64,000 nt of DNA from an uncultured Paracoccaceae bacterium (GCA_947501555.1 CANMWG010000001.1:1798001-1862000), one strand, 5' to 3'; numbered from the stretch's first letter, positions 1-8,885 are shown. Numbers and translations: made by a program. Notes: generated by a model not told the origin, from the letters alone.

Positions 1-428
1 CCAAAGCGGCAGGGGCTGATCATCTGATCGATAGCGAGACCGACGATATCAAATCTGCGGTCAAAGCCCTTGGCGGTGCGGATGTGGTTTACGATCCCGT
101 GGGCGGAGACGCCTTTAAGGCCGCACTTGGCGCATGCAACCGAGAGGCGCGTGTGATTGTCATTGGGTTTGCAAGTGGCGAAGTCCCGCAAATTCCGGCC
201 AACATTATTTTGGTGAAGAACATCACGGTGATTGGGTTTTACTGGGGCGGGTATCTGGGCTTTGATGCGGATGCACTGACTGACAGCCTTGCGACACTTA
301 TGTCGTGGCATGCAGCCGGAAAGCTAAAACCGCATGTCAGCCATGTCATTCAACTTGATAATGCGTCCCAAGCCCTTGAGTTAATGCGGTCCCGCAAGTC
401 CACAGGGAAAGTCGTGATTACGCCATAA
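1..428 (+). CDS. MDR-family NADPH:quinone oxidoreductase (3' part)
   Basis: Only the C-terminal 141 residues are in the window; the frame is open from base 3, so the start lies to the left. The segment has the second half of a Rossmann fold with the pattern GADVVYDPVGGDAF, followed by VIVIGFASG and a C-terminal GKVVITP, which is typical of zinc-independent quinone oxidoreductases of the medium-chain dehydrogenase superfamily. These enzymes reduce quinones or enals with NADPH in the cytosol. It converges with the LysR gene and their 3' ends overlap by 11 bases. The substrate cannot be told from this part. Confidence 0.85.
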   Translation, partial: KAAGADHLIDSETDDIKSAVKALGGADVVYDPVGGDAFKAALGACNREARVIVIGFASGEVPQIPANIILVKNITVIGFYWGGYLGFDADALTDSLATLMSWHAAGKLKPHVSHVIQLDNASQALELMRSRKSTGKVVITP

Positions 429-1290
429 CCGGCGTTCTGAGTGTATGAAACCCGTCGCGAATATATCTGGAAAGATCAGCAATCACTGGACCGTCGTCTA
501 GGTTGGTCTGATAGAGGTTCACATTCATCCGGCGCAGTTCAGGCAAGCTGCCACCATGCGAAATCCGTTCAAAATGGCGGGGCTCTGTGCCCTCTAACAT
601 CGTATGCACGGCCAGATCGGCGCTAACAGTGGCCTCAATTGTGCGACTTGAATCGCTTTCCACAACCATTTCCCAAGGCACACCCGCTTCATCTAACCGA
701 CGCTGCACGAACTGGCGAAAGATGCAGCGTTGCTCATAGGCCAGACGCAGCGGGCGCTGCTTCCAGGCCTGCCCATCCGGCGCACCGACCCAGATCAAAG
801 GGATCTCGGCCAGCTGTTCACCGCCAACGCCCATACTGTCTTCTGTGGTCAATATGACGTCGATCGCACCGCGGTTAAATTCTTCAATCAGCTTACGTGT
901 GAAGGAAGATACCAGCTGCACACGCATCCGTGGATAAGCAGCAGCAAAGCGGCGCAATACCTGCGGAATGACCGGGTAAACGATGTCATGCGGCACACCC
1001 AAAGTGACCTCACCTTCATATTCTTGAGAGGTAAGTTTGCCATAGATTTCATCGTTCAGGATTAGCATGCGGCGCGCATAGCTCAGCAGCTGTTCCCCCT
1101 CGGACGTCAACGCAATTGATCTGGCTGAGCGGTCCAGCAATGTGGTGTTCAACGACTCTTCGAGGCGCTTCAACTGCATCGACACCGCTGACTGGGTGAG
1201 ATTCAGCAAGCCGGCCGCTTTGGTCACCCCCCCTGTGTCAGCAACGGCAACGAAAGACCTTAATGCAGTTGTATCCAAATTCCGGGACAT
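418..1290 (-). CDS. LysR-family transcriptional regulator
   Basis: This 290-residue protein has an N-terminal winged helix-turn-helix (about residues 4-62, including LNLTQSAVSMQLKRLEESL) and a LysR substrate-binding domain. The start is placed at MSRNLDTTALRSF because it is preceded by AAGGAATG at good distance; an upstream in-frame ATG would add 11 atypical residues. The gene points away from the DUF1127 gene at 1405. Target genes are unknown; LysR proteins often regulate a divergent neighbour, but the DUF1127 link is only positional. Confidence 0.9.
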   Translation of the reverse strand: MSRNLDTTALRSFVAVADTGGVTKAAGLLNLTQSAVSMQLKRLEESLNTTLLDRSARSIALTSEGEQLLSYARRMLILNDEIYGKLTSQEYEGEVTLGVPHDIVYPVIPQVLRRFAAAYPRMRVQLVSSFTRKLIEEFNRGAIDVILTTEDSMGVGGEQLAEIPLIWVGAPDGQAWKQRPLRLAYEQRCIFRQFVQRRLDEAGVPWEMVVESDSSRTIEATVSADLAVHTMLEGTEPRHFERISHGGSLPELRRMNVNLYQTNLDDGPVIADLSRYIRDGFHTLRTPVMA

Positions 1291-1404
1291 ATCACATTCC
1301 TTGATACTAATCCGATCAAACATTCATTTTTATCATGTTCGAAAGTCGATTACATATCAAGCATTGAAATGAATAACCCACAACGCATCACGAAAGGACA
1401 GGTT

Positions 1405-1629
1405 ATGACATCTATCGTAAGTCGTCTCAAAGGCGAATCAATTGCGCCACAGTACCGGCGTCAAAGCCTCTGGACTCGAATTTCAGTGATGATTTCTGTT
1501 ACGCGGCAGCGGCGGGCGTTGAAGGCATTGGATACACATTTGCTGCGCGATATCGGGGTGACCCCTGCACAAGCCGCCGTTGAAGCAGAAAAACCAGTTT
1601 GGAATGTTCCTGCACATTGGACAAAATAA
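1405..1629 (+). CDS. DUF1127 small protein
   Basis: A 74-residue basic protein with the DUF1127 (YjiS-like) C-terminal signature RRALKALDTHLLRDIGVT. Proteins of this family in alphaproteobacteria are small, arginine-rich and in some species involved in stress, phosphate or small-RNA related regulation. The start follows AAAGGACAGG; an in-frame ATG 36 bases upstream is less likely. It lies divergent to the LysR gene with 114 bases between starts. Bases 1630-1781 downstream hold no other gene that I can support. Confidence 0.8.
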   Translation: MTSIVSRLKGESIAPQYRRQSLWTRISVMISVTRQRRALKALDTHLLRDIGVTPAQAAVEAEKPVWNVPAHWTK

Positions 1630-1781
1630 GCGCAAAGACACAATTGATGCGACATTCCCGCCGGAATTGATCAGAAATGGCTGAATGTCGCATCAACCGC
1701 CTTGAAAAAACGGTAGCACGTGCCAATATCGGCAACCAAGGATGCCGTGTTACGGCGCCACTGTTTTAACTGGAGGTTTAG

Positions 1782-2522
1782 ATGGCCGAATACGAGACAA
1801 TGAAGACGGTCGCCGGGGTCCGCACGGCCGCAATCGACGAGGGGCTTCGCGCCCATATGAACAAAGTCTACGGTACAATGTCCGTGGGCATGTTCATCAC
1901 CTTTGCTGCAGCTTGGGCAATTTCGGGCCTGGCGATGAGCGATGGACAGTTTACTGGCCTTGGCCAGGCGATTTACTTCTCGCCATTGCGTTGGGTGATC
2001 ATCTTTGCACCGCTGGCGTTTGTTTTTGGCCTTTCAGCCATGATCAACAGAATGTCTGCTGCAACTGCGCAGGTGGTTTTCTACGCTTTTGCTGCTGTGA
2101 TGGGTCTTTCATTGAGCTCGATCTTCATCGTCTACACTGGGATGTCGATCATTCAGGTGTTCCTGATTACGTCGATCGCCTTTGCTGGTCTGTCGATCTG
2201 GGGCTACACGACAAAGAAAGACATCTCGGGTTGGGGATCATTCCTGATCATGGGTGTTATCGGCCTTATCGTTGCATCGATCGTGAACCTGTTCTTGCAG
2301 TCGCCAGCGATGATGTACGCCATCTCGATGATTGGTGTTCTGATCTTCGCAGGGCTGACAGCCTATGACACGCAGAAGATCAAGACAGACTATCTGGCAC
2401 ATGCCTCACACGGCGATAGTGAATGGCTTGGAAAAGCCGCGATCATGGGTGCATTGAACCTGTATCTCGACTTTATCAACATGTTCATCTTCCTGCTGCA
2501 GCTTTTCGGAAACCGAGAGTAA
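1782..2522 (+). CDS. Bax inhibitor-1/YccA family membrane protein
   Basis: The 246-residue protein has seven hydrophobic segments from about residue 32 onward and the conserved C-terminal region ending in GALNLYLDFINMFIFLLQLF, which is diagnostic of the BI-1/YccA (UPF0005) family. These are inner-membrane proteins; bacterial members are reported as pH-sensitive calcium leak channels or as modulators of the FtsH protease. An AACTGGAGGT ribosome binding site precedes the ATG. The gene stands alone and is followed by a strong intrinsic terminator. Confidence 0.92.
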   Translation: MAEYETMKTVAGVRTAAIDEGLRAHMNKVYGTMSVGMFITFAAAWAISGLAMSDGQFTGLGQAIYFSPLRWVIIFAPLAFVFGLSAMINRMSAATAQVVFYAFAAVMGLSLSSIFIVYTGMSIIQVFLITSIAFAGLSIWGYTTKKDISGWGSFLIMGVIGLIVASIVNLFLQSPAMMYAISMIGVLIFAGLTAYDTQKIKTDYLAHASHGDSEWLGKAAIMGALNLYLDFINMFIFLLQLFGNRE

Positions 2523-2551
2523 GGCTTCACAAGCACGAATTTACCAACAGG

Positions 2552-2585
2552 CCCCGCCTAACGATCAGTTAGGCGGGGCTTTTTG
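2552..2585 (+). terminator. Rho-independent terminator after the BI-1 gene
   Basis: A perfect 12-bp stem (GCCCCGCCTAAC with its complement), a 5-base loop and a run of five T follow 29 bases after the BI-1 stop codon. Bases 2586-2643 hold nothing else recognisable. Confidence 0.9.
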
Positions 2586-2643
2586 TGTCGAAGGCTTGAC
2601 CCATTCGACAGCTAGAGCGCAACCGCAGACAGCAAGGCTGCCT

Positions 2644-3420
2644 TCAGACGGTACCGCCCAATGACCCTTCCAGCGTGGCCATCTCTTGCCCGCCAGCCAT
2701 CATATCCTGCAGTTCCTCTGGTGTGATCTCACCGCGCACCGCAGTCCCGAGTGTCTTTCCCCGATTAAGCACCGTGAACCGATCCCCCACAGCCATCGCG
2801 TGGCGCACGTTGTGAGTGATGAAGACCACAGCGATACCCTGCTTGCGTACCTTATCAACGGTCGCCAGCACATTGGCCGTTTGGCGGACCCCCAAGGCAG
2901 ACGTCGGCTCATCCAATATCAAAACCTTCGCCCCAAAATGCACCGCGCGGGCAATCGCCACGGTCTGGCGTTCACCGCCCGACAAGGTACCCACAGCCTG
3001 ATCCGGGCCACGTAAGTTGATACCCATCTTGCGCATCTCGGTCATTGTGACCTCATTCGCGTAGTCATGATCAAAAAAGCGCAAACCGGCGCGCTTTCTG
3101 ATCGGTTCATTGCCCATAAAGAAATTGCGGCTGACCGACATCAGGGGGATCATCGCCAGATCCTGGTAAACGGTCGCAATTCCAGCACTGATCGCGTCAC
3201 GGGGATCGGCGAATTGTAGCGGTTGACCCTCAAAGATGATTTCGCCTGCCGTCGGTTTATGCACGCCTGACATCGTCTTGATAAACGTCGATTTGCCAGC
3301 ACCGTTGTCGCCCAAAAGGCAGTGGCATTCGCCCGGGAAAATCTCAACCGTGACACCGGCAAGTGCAATGACAGAGCCAAAGTGCTTTTCGATATTCGTC
3401 ATACGGATAATTGGTTCCAT
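2644..3420 (-). CDS. sugar (probably inositol) ABC transporter, ATP-binding protein
   Basis: A single-domain ATPase of 258 residues: Walker A GDNGAGKS near residue 37, signature LSGGERQ near 147 and Walker B VLILDEPTSALG near 164. Sugar importers of the CUT2 family often have a double ATPase of about 500 residues; the single-domain form matches the FrcA/fructose-inositol branch. It would energise uptake through the permease encoded just upstream, and its start overlaps the permease stop by one base (TGATG). The cyclitol catabolic genes nearby suggest inositol or a related cyclitol as substrate; this is inferred from context. Confidence 0.88.
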   Translation of the reverse strand: MEPIIRMTNIEKHFGSVIALAGVTVEIFPGECHCLLGDNGAGKSTFIKTMSGVHKPTAGEIIFEGQPLQFADPRDAISAGIATVYQDLAMIPLMSVSRNFFMGNEPIRKRAGLRFFDHDYANEVTMTEMRKMGINLRGPDQAVGTLSGGERQTVAIARAVHFGAKVLILDEPTSALGVRQTANVLATVDKVRKQGIAVVFITHNVRHAMAVGDRFTVLNRGKTLGTAVRGEITPEELQDMMAGGQEMATLEGSLGGTV

Positions 3421-4532
3421 CAGCGTTCTCCCGTGATCAGGCGGCGAATATAGGTGTTCAAGATCACCGCCAGCAGCAGGATCACCCCAAGAAACACCCG
3501 GAACAGCGAGCTTTCGACATTGGCAAAGAACAAGCCTTGCTGGACAACGCCAAAGATCAGCGCACCCAAGGCCGCACCGATGACCGAACCATAGCCCCCC
3601 GTCAGCAAAGCCCCCCCGATGACCACTGCAATAATGGCCTCGAATTCCTTAAGCAGGCCACGATCAGCCCCGGCAGAGCCAAATTCCATGACCTGACAAA
3701 CGGCAAAAACCGTGGCGCAAAAAGCGGTAAACATAAACATCTGGATTTTGACGCGGTCCACAGGCACGCCGGTATAGCGAGCGGCCTGCGCATCGCCGCC
3801 CGCAGCAAAAATCCAGTTGCCAAAGCGGGTGCGGGTCAAAAGAACATGGCCGAAAATCACCAATGCAATTGCCCAGATCATCAGCATTGGAATGCCGTCA
3901 ACGACGGGCTCGCCTGCACGATTGCCACGTGTGAAGACACCGATGACACCCATATCGCCCAACCACTGAAAGATCGGGCCGCCAATTTTCGCACCAAACA
4001 ACGGAGCAAGCCAATCGCCCTCAGCAGCTTCACGAATGCCGCCGATGATAGTCTTACGTTCAGCGGTTTGGGGAATGAAAATGGTGAAGCCGCGCAAGAT
4101 AAATAGCGTGGCAAGGGTCACGATAAAGCTAGGAAGCCCAGTACGCACCACGATGTAGCCATTCAGCGCACCAAACGCGATACAAATCGCAAAAGTGGTG
4201 ACAATCGCCAGCCACATAGGCCAGCCGAGCGTCACACCAAAAATAGCAATCATCATCCCGGCGAACCCGATCATCGAACCAACGGACAAATCAAACTCAC
4301 CTGCGATCATCAAAAGGCAAGCGCCCACCGCGATGATCATGAATTGGGCCGAGACAACAGACCAGTTCATCACGCCCTGTGCGTTGAACATGCCACTGTC
4401 GAAAGCGAATAAAAGAAAGAAGGTAAAGACGGCGACGGTGCCCACCATTCCGCCCAATTCGGGCCGGATAAGCGCGCGGCGCAAGGGGGACATCTCCTTG
4501 ATCCGCTCGTCGTTGATAGCGGCGTCTGACAT
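3420..4532 (-). CDS. sugar (probably inositol) ABC transporter, permease
   Basis: A 370-residue integral membrane protein with about ten hydrophobic segments and the CUT2 permease hallmarks VVRTGLPSFIVTLATLFILRG and, near the C-terminus, AIIAVVIGGALLTGGYGSV. The start is set at MSDAAINDERIKEM, preceded by AAGGAACG, rather than 15 codons upstream. It forms the transmembrane channel for the substrate delivered by the binding protein at 4608-5558 and is translationally coupled to the ATPase gene. Seventy-five bases separate it from the binding-protein gene, a common arrangement in these operons. Confidence 0.9.
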   Translation of the reverse strand: MSDAAINDERIKEMSPLRRALIRPELGGMVGTVAVFTFFLLFAFDSGMFNAQGVMNWSVVSAQFMIIAVGACLLMIAGEFDLSVGSMIGFAGMMIAIFGVTLGWPMWLAIVTTFAICIAFGALNGYIVVRTGLPSFIVTLATLFILRGFTIFIPQTAERKTIIGGIREAAEGDWLAPLFGAKIGGPIFQWLGDMGVIGVFTRGNRAGEPVVDGIPMLMIWAIALVIFGHVLLTRTRFGNWIFAAGGDAQAARYTGVPVDRVKIQMFMFTAFCATVFAVCQVMEFGSAGADRGLLKEFEAIIAVVIGGALLTGGYGSVIGAALGALIFGVVQQGLFFANVESSLFRVFLGVILLLAVILNTYIRRLITGER

Positions 4533-4607
4533 GACGTGCGTTCCTTGAATTTTCGAAGAAAGAAAGAGGGCGGCCAATATGCTTGGCCACCCGATCGTAG
4601 TTTTCGC

Positions 4608-5558
4608 CTAGCGATATTCGCCAGCGAACTCTTCAACCTTTTCAAGGCCATCTGCAGTCACAAAGCCGGGGCCCGAATTGATATTGTTGCCCGGCAGAAC
4701 GCCGTAACGGTCGTAGTTCGCCAGAACGACAACCGGCAGATAGGCCTGCAGGAACGGTTGCTGGTCGATGCCCCACTGGATGGTACCCGCTTTGATCCCG
4801 TTCACAATCTCTGTCCCCAGATCGAAGGTGCCAAAGTAGATGTCACCGGCAATGCCCATTTCCTCAACCGCAAGGATGGTCGGGTCGGCAGATGTCGGCC
4901 CCAACGTCAGGATCGCATCCGTTTCGGGGTTGGCCGTCAGATAAGCGGTGACCCGGTTCTTGATCTCGGCCGGATCCTGGCCACTGTCGATCATGCTATC
5001 GCCCAGGTCGACGCCCAGACCGTCTGCAAAACCCCTGCAACGCTCGGCCACAACCGTGTTTGAGATCACGTGGTTCACACAGACAAAGCTACCAATACCA
5101 TCGCCCTTGGCACGCAGGCCTGCGGCATAGCCCGCATCATATTCGGGCTGCCCGACAAACATGAGCGCCCCAACTTCGCGGGTCTGCTCTGGCGTGCCAG
5201 AATTCATGATGATCACGTTGATCCCCTGATCAACGGCCGCTTTGATCGGGCCGGCCAGCACGTCATAATCAGCAAGCGTCGTTATGATGCCGTCGGGCTG
5301 CGACGCCGCGGCCTGTTCGATGATACGGGCCATATCGGCCAAATCGCCGGTTGGTGGGTTACGGTATTCGACCTCCACGTCCAGCTGGTCACCGGCAAGG
5401 GCGATCCCATTCTTGATGGTGTTCCACCAGCTATCGCTATCTGGCGCGTGGCTGACCAGAATATAGCGTTCCCCTTCGGCAGCGGCGGTTGTTGCTGTCA
5501 TGAATGGCGTCGCAATCACCGTTGCAGCAAGCAAAAGATTCTTCATCTTCGATGTCAT
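4608..5558 (-). CDS. periplasmic sugar/cyclitol-binding protein of the ABC importer
   Basis: The 316-residue protein starts with a Sec signal peptide (MTSKMKNLLLAATVIATPFM, cleavage probably after TAAAEG) and has the type I periplasmic-binding fold seen in FrcB/RbsB/IbpA proteins. The start was chosen because TTGGGAGGAAAACC precedes it; the longer frame begins 25 codons earlier without a signal peptide. It is the first gene of the importer operon, transcribed from the region with a LacI-type operator at 5644-5665. The family binds fructose, ribose or inositol; inositol is favoured by the neighbouring genes. Confidence 0.9.
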   Translation of the reverse strand: MTSKMKNLLLAATVIATPFMTATTAAAEGERYILVSHAPDSDSWWNTIKNGIALAGDQLDVEVEYRNPPTGDLADMARIIEQAAASQPDGIITTLADYDVLAGPIKAAVDQGINVIIMNSGTPEQTREVGALMFVGQPEYDAGYAAGLRAKGDGIGSFVCVNHVISNTVVAERCRGFADGLGVDLGDSMIDSGQDPAEIKNRVTAYLTANPETDAILTLGPTSADPTILAVEEMGIAGDIYFGTFDLGTEIVNGIKAGTIQWGIDQQPFLQAYLPVVVLANYDRYGVLPGNNINSGPGFVTADGLEKVEEFAGEYR

Positions 5559-5643
5559 GGTTTTCCTCCCAAGAATTCCTGTTCGTAAGTGGCATAGGTG
5601 CAGAAAATCACCTTGCGTAAGCCAACAAAGCACGAAGTGACAT

Positions 5644-5665
5644 TTTTTGCAACCGGTTGCAAAAA
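5644..5665. promoter_or_regulatory. LacI-family operator palindrome 1
   Basis: A perfect 22-bp palindrome with the core TTGCAACCGGTTGCAA lies in the 148-base divergent region between the binding-protein gene and the LacI gene, 86 bases from the former start and 42 from the latter. An AACCGGTT-centred even palindrome is typical for LacI/GalR-type regulators. The same core occurs at 10008-10025. Confidence 0.8.
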
Positions 5666-5706
5666 CTGAGTGCGATCAAATGCTGCAGACAAGTTAAACA
5701 TCGGGT

Positions 5707-6747
5707 ATGACTGCAAGAGCTAAAAGAAGGACCACTGTCGAAACGATGGCTGCCACATTGAAAGACGTTGCCGAACGCGCAGGCGTTTCACGCTCTGCTG
5801 TTTCGCGGACATTCACGGATGGCGCGTCGGTTTCCATCAAAATGCGGCGCAAAGTTGAGAAGGCGGCGCAAGAACTGGGCTATAGCCCGAATTTTCTGGC
5901 CCGCAGCCTGACGACACGGCGCACCAAGCTCATTGGCCTGATTTCAAACAACTTTCACAACCCCATTTTTCTTGAGGTTTTTGATCTCTTTACGCGCAAG
6001 CTTCAGGAAAGCGGATTGCGGCCCTTGCTGGTCAACTTGTCCGATGAAACCGATCCGCAAAATTCGGTTCGAATGCTGCAACAATACTCCGTTGATGGCG
6101 TCGTGGTCGCGTCTTCGACCTTACCCCCCGAATTTTCAAAAGCCTTCCGCGATGCAGGTGTTCCAGTTGTCAATAGTTTCGGGCGCTACTCTGCTGCGCC
6201 ACAGGTGCATGTGGTCGGAATCGATAACGCCGAATGCGGACGAATGGCAGCACGCGAATTGGTGAAACGGGGCTATAGAAAGGTTGCTTTCTTAGGTGGA
6301 CCCGAATCAGCGACGTCGACCCAAGACCGGTTTTCTGGCTTTGTGAATGCGCTGGCAAACCACCCTGACGTGACCGTCACACAGTCATTTGCTGAAGCTT
6401 ATTCGTTCGATGCGGGCCGCAAGGAAATGCAACGCCTGTTAGATGCAGACCGCCCGGCGGAGGCGTATTTTTGCGGCGATGACGTGCTCTCAATCGGGGT
6501 GCTCAGCGCCATTGAAGACGCCGGCCTTAAGGTGCCTGACGATGTCGGGATTATTGGGTTGAACGACATGGAAATGGCCGGGTGGGAAAGTATCAATCTG
6601 ACCACTATCCGCCAACCGATTGCACAAATCATTAACTCATCGGTCGAACTGATGGTCGCTATGCTGGACGAGCCGGACCGCTACCCCGAGGCCCGGCTTT
6701 TTTCCTGCAAAATCATTGAACGCGGGACCCTGCGCCCCAAAACGTAA
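5707..6747 (+). CDS. LacI-family transcriptional regulator of the cyclitol genes
   Basis: A 346-residue regulator: LacI helix-turn-helix (TLKDVAERAGVSRSAVSRTF at about residues 17-36, hinge helix near YSPNFLARSL) followed by a type I periplasmic-binding-like effector domain ending with TTIRQPIAQI. The first ATG gives a 13-residue basic leader; ATG at 5746 is an alternative start. It is divergent from the importer operon and next to a perfect operator, so autoregulation and repression of the importer are likely. The second operator at 10008 suggests it also controls the catabolic genes. The last codon and the stop lie in the 26-bp palindrome at 6744. Confidence 0.9.
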   Translation: MTARAKRRTTVETMAATLKDVAERAGVSRSAVSRTFTDGASVSIKMRRKVEKAAQELGYSPNFLARSLTTRRTKLIGLISNNFHNPIFLEVFDLFTRKLQESGLRPLLVNLSDETDPQNSVRMLQQYSVDGVVVASSTLPPEFSKAFRDAGVPVVNSFGRYSAAPQVHVVGIDNAECGRMAARELVKRGYRKVAFLGGPESATSTQDRFSGFVNALANHPDVTVTQSFAEAYSFDAGRKEMQRLLDADRPAEAYFCGDDVLSIGVLSAIEDAGLKVPDDVGIIGLNDMEMAGWESINLTTIRQPIAQIINSSVELMVAMLDEPDRYPEARLFSCKIIERGTLRPKT

Positions 6748-6769
6748 GATGGGTTTAAACCCATCTTAC
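6744..6769. repeat. dispersed 26-bp perfect palindrome, copy 1
   Basis: A perfect palindrome beginning GTAAGATGGG and centred on TTTAAA. It contains the TAA stop of the LacI gene (6745-6747) and, on the other strand, the TAA stop of the convergent dehydrogenase (6766-6768). An identical copy is at 59599-59624 and a variant at 63593-63618. It could serve as a bidirectional terminator stem, although it has no clear T-run. Confidence 0.85.
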
Positions 6770-7920
6770 CGAAACATCGGCGGTCGCGCGTCTAACCACT
6801 TTCCATCGGCTTTGCCCGACTCTGCCACAGCAGAAACCGCCGCCATCGACCGCAATCCATCCTCTGCACGCGGGTACAGATTCGCCGCAGGATCCATCAC
6901 GCGACCCTCTTTGCGGGCCGTGATTGCCTCGGCTAAATCTGTGTAGATATTGGCAAATGCCAGCGGCATACCTTCAGCGTGACCGATGGTGACGCGGCTT
7001 GTCCGGTCGGCCTCGGGAGACAGATCCGCCTCGCCCCGTTCGATGATCTGCAAGCGTTCGCCCAGCGGCATGTAATACAGTTGATTTGGCTGCTCCTGCG
7101 ACCAGCGCAGACCGCCGGTTTCGCCGAAGACCTGGATCGACAAACCATGCTGCCGCCCTATCGCGATGGAGCTGGTCCAGAGCCGCCCCACGGCCCCGCC
7201 GTCCATCCGGAAATTGACCATCGCATCATCTTCCAGCGTCCGCACATCAATGCAAGACACTGTATCTGCTGACAATTTCTCGACCTCCTGCCCCGTCACA
7301 AAACTCGCCATATGCATCGCGTGGATGCCGCAGTCGGCGAATTGGGCTGAGACGCCAGCCTGCGCGGGATCGTACCGCCAGCGGACGCGTGGGTTGTCTG
7401 CATCTGTCGCGTCGGCGTGGTGCCCGTGGGCGAATTCGGCGTTGACCAGACGGACCTTGCCGATGTCACCCCGCGCGACCATCGCGCGCATGTGTCGCAC
7501 CAGTGAATAGCCGGTGTAGCCGTAGTTCACAGCACAGATATTGCCGGTCTTTTTGGCAATCTCGACAATAGCTTCACCTTCCTCAACCGTCATGGTCATT
7601 GGTTTTTCACAAAGCACATGGAAACCGTTTTCTAAGAATGACTTAGTGATCTCGTAATGCGTGGAGTTCGGGGTTGCGACAGTGACCAAATCGACCTTAT
7701 CACTGCGCTTTTTCTCGGCTTGCAGCATCTCTTCCCAACCGCCGTAGGCGCGATCGCCGAGCCCCAGTCGCTGGCCATATTCCACCCCGTATTCAGGCCG
7801 GTGATCCAGCGCGCCAGCGGTAAATTCAAAAAGCCCGTCAAGCCCCGCGCCAAGCCTATGGGCCGGTCCGATTTGGCTGCCTTCGCCGCCGCCGATCATG
7901 CCCCATTGTAGTTTTGTCAT
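6766..7920 (-). CDS. Gfo/Idh/MocA family oxidoreductase
   Basis: The 384-residue protein has an N-terminal Rossmann fold (GMIGGGEGSQIG), the catalytic lysine motif CEKPMTMTVEEG and the active-site D-x3-H pattern in ADCGIHAMHM. The start is MTKLQWG at 7920; the longer open frame reads into the upstream gene and is not used. These enzymes oxidise sugars or cyclitols with NAD(P). It is the last gene of a three-gene operon (9983 to 6766) that probably processes inositol isomers or glycosides, and it converges on the LacI gene. The exact substrate is unknown. Confidence 0.88.
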   Translation of the reverse strand: MTKLQWGMIGGGEGSQIGPAHRLGAGLDGLFEFTAGALDHRPEYGVEYGQRLGLGDRAYGGWEEMLQAEKKRSDKVDLVTVATPNSTHYEITKSFLENGFHVLCEKPMTMTVEEGEAIVEIAKKTGNICAVNYGYTGYSLVRHMRAMVARGDIGKVRLVNAEFAHGHHADATDADNPRVRWRYDPAQAGVSAQFADCGIHAMHMASFVTGQEVEKLSADTVSCIDVRTLEDDAMVNFRMDGGAVGRLWTSSIAIGRQHGLSIQVFGETGGLRWSQEQPNQLYYMPLGERLQIIERGEADLSPEADRTSRVTIGHAEGMPLAFANIYTDLAEAITARKEGRVMDPAANLYPRAEDGLRSMAAVSAVAESGKADGKWLDARPPMFR

Positions 7921-7955
7921 AGCATTTTCTCGTATATGTTTTGCGTACAGAAGGC

Positions 7956-7974
7956 GTACATACCGCGTATGTAC
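7956..7974. promoter_or_regulatory. 19-bp inverted repeat between two operon genes
   Basis: Eight-base arms GTACATAC and GTATGTAC around CGC sit in the 64-base gap between the TIM-barrel gene and the downstream dehydrogenase. It could be an operator for an internal promoter or an RNA hairpin that tunes downstream expression. No T-run follows, so a simple terminator is unlikely. Confidence 0.4.
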
Positions 7975-7984
7975 AGCGCCCGAT

Positions 7985-8875
7985 TTAGAAGCCCATGCGT
8001 TCCAGATAGGTCCGGTTAACGGCAGCATCTTCAAGCGGAGTGCCGGGCATGGATGGATCGCAATCTTGTTCAACGGTGCACCAGCCGTTGAAATTCGCAT
8101 CCAGTAGAATCTGTCGGACAGCCCCGAAATCGACGTCGCCCTGTCCGAGGTTGCAGAAAATCCCCTGCCCGCAGGCTTTGTAGAAATCGGTGCGGTTGGC
8201 AACCACATCGGCCTTCACCGCCGGGTCGATATCTTTGAAATGCATATAGCTGATCCGGTCGACGTGCCGCTTCATAAAGGCCACCGGATCGTAGCCTGCA
8301 TAGGAATGATGGCCGGTGTCGAAACAGATTTTCAAGATGCTTTCGTCAACTTCATCCAACAGCCGTTCCAGCTCAGGCTCAAAGTCCATGAAGCCAGCCG
8401 CATGAGCGTGGATGCCGACGGTCAGCCCATAGTCTTCAGCCCCCATTTTCGCGATGGTTGCGATCCGGTCTCGAAAGGCGGCCCATTCCGCAGCGTCCAT
8501 CTGTTCGGCCTCATCCGCACGGCCTGCGGTGGGGGCGCGGCGCGGCGAGATGCTGTCGATCAAGACCAAATGCTCAGCCCCGTGAGCAACCAGCGCTTTG
8601 CAGGTCCGTTCAGAGGCATCCAGCACCTCATCCCATTTCGCGACATCATGGAAGGGTCGGAAGACAACGCCGCCGATGATCGAAAGGTCATGTTTCGCCA
8701 GTTCATCGGACAGAATGGCAGGGTCTTCGGGCATGTAGCCAATTGGCCCCAGCTCAATTCCCTTATAGCCCGCGCCAGCGCATTGCTGCAGCACAGACTG
8801 CCATGTGGGATAAGCAGGGTCGGATGGAAATTCGATCCCCCAGGAACAGGGGGCGTTGCCGATGCGGATCGTCAT
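7985..8875 (-). CDS. xylose-isomerase-like TIM-barrel protein, IolE/IolI-like
   Basis: A 296-residue sugar phosphate isomerase/epimerase-type TIM barrel. It opens with NAPCSWGIEF and carries the metal-site elements ELGPIGYM, GIHAHAAGF, CFDTGHHSYAG and MHFKDID. The family includes inosose dehydratase (IolE) and inosose isomerase (IolI). No other IolE candidate is in the island, so dehydration of the inosose intermediate is the most economical role, but an isomerase or epimerase role is equally compatible with the fold. The start MTIRIGNAP is 10 bases after the stop of the upstream gene; the longer frame is read-through of that gene. Confidence 0.8.
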   Translation of the reverse strand: MTIRIGNAPCSWGIEFPSDPAYPTWQSVLQQCAGAGYKGIELGPIGYMPEDPAILSDELAKHDLSIIGGVVFRPFHDVAKWDEVLDASERTCKALVAHGAEHLVLIDSISPRRAPTAGRADEAEQMDAAEWAAFRDRIATIAKMGAEDYGLTVGIHAHAAGFMDFEPELERLLDEVDESILKICFDTGHHSYAGYDPVAFMKRHVDRISYMHFKDIDPAVKADVVANRTDFYKACGQGIFCNLGQGDVDFGAVRQILLDANFNGWCTVEQDCDPSMPGTPLEDAAVNRTYLERMGF

Positions 8876-8885
8876 ATGTGCGCCT

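Noticed and set aside
6766-8208. Longer N-terminus of the first dehydrogenase (start at 8208)
   Set aside because: The extra 96 codons read into the upstream TIM-barrel gene in another frame; the Rossmann motif begins right after ATG 7920.
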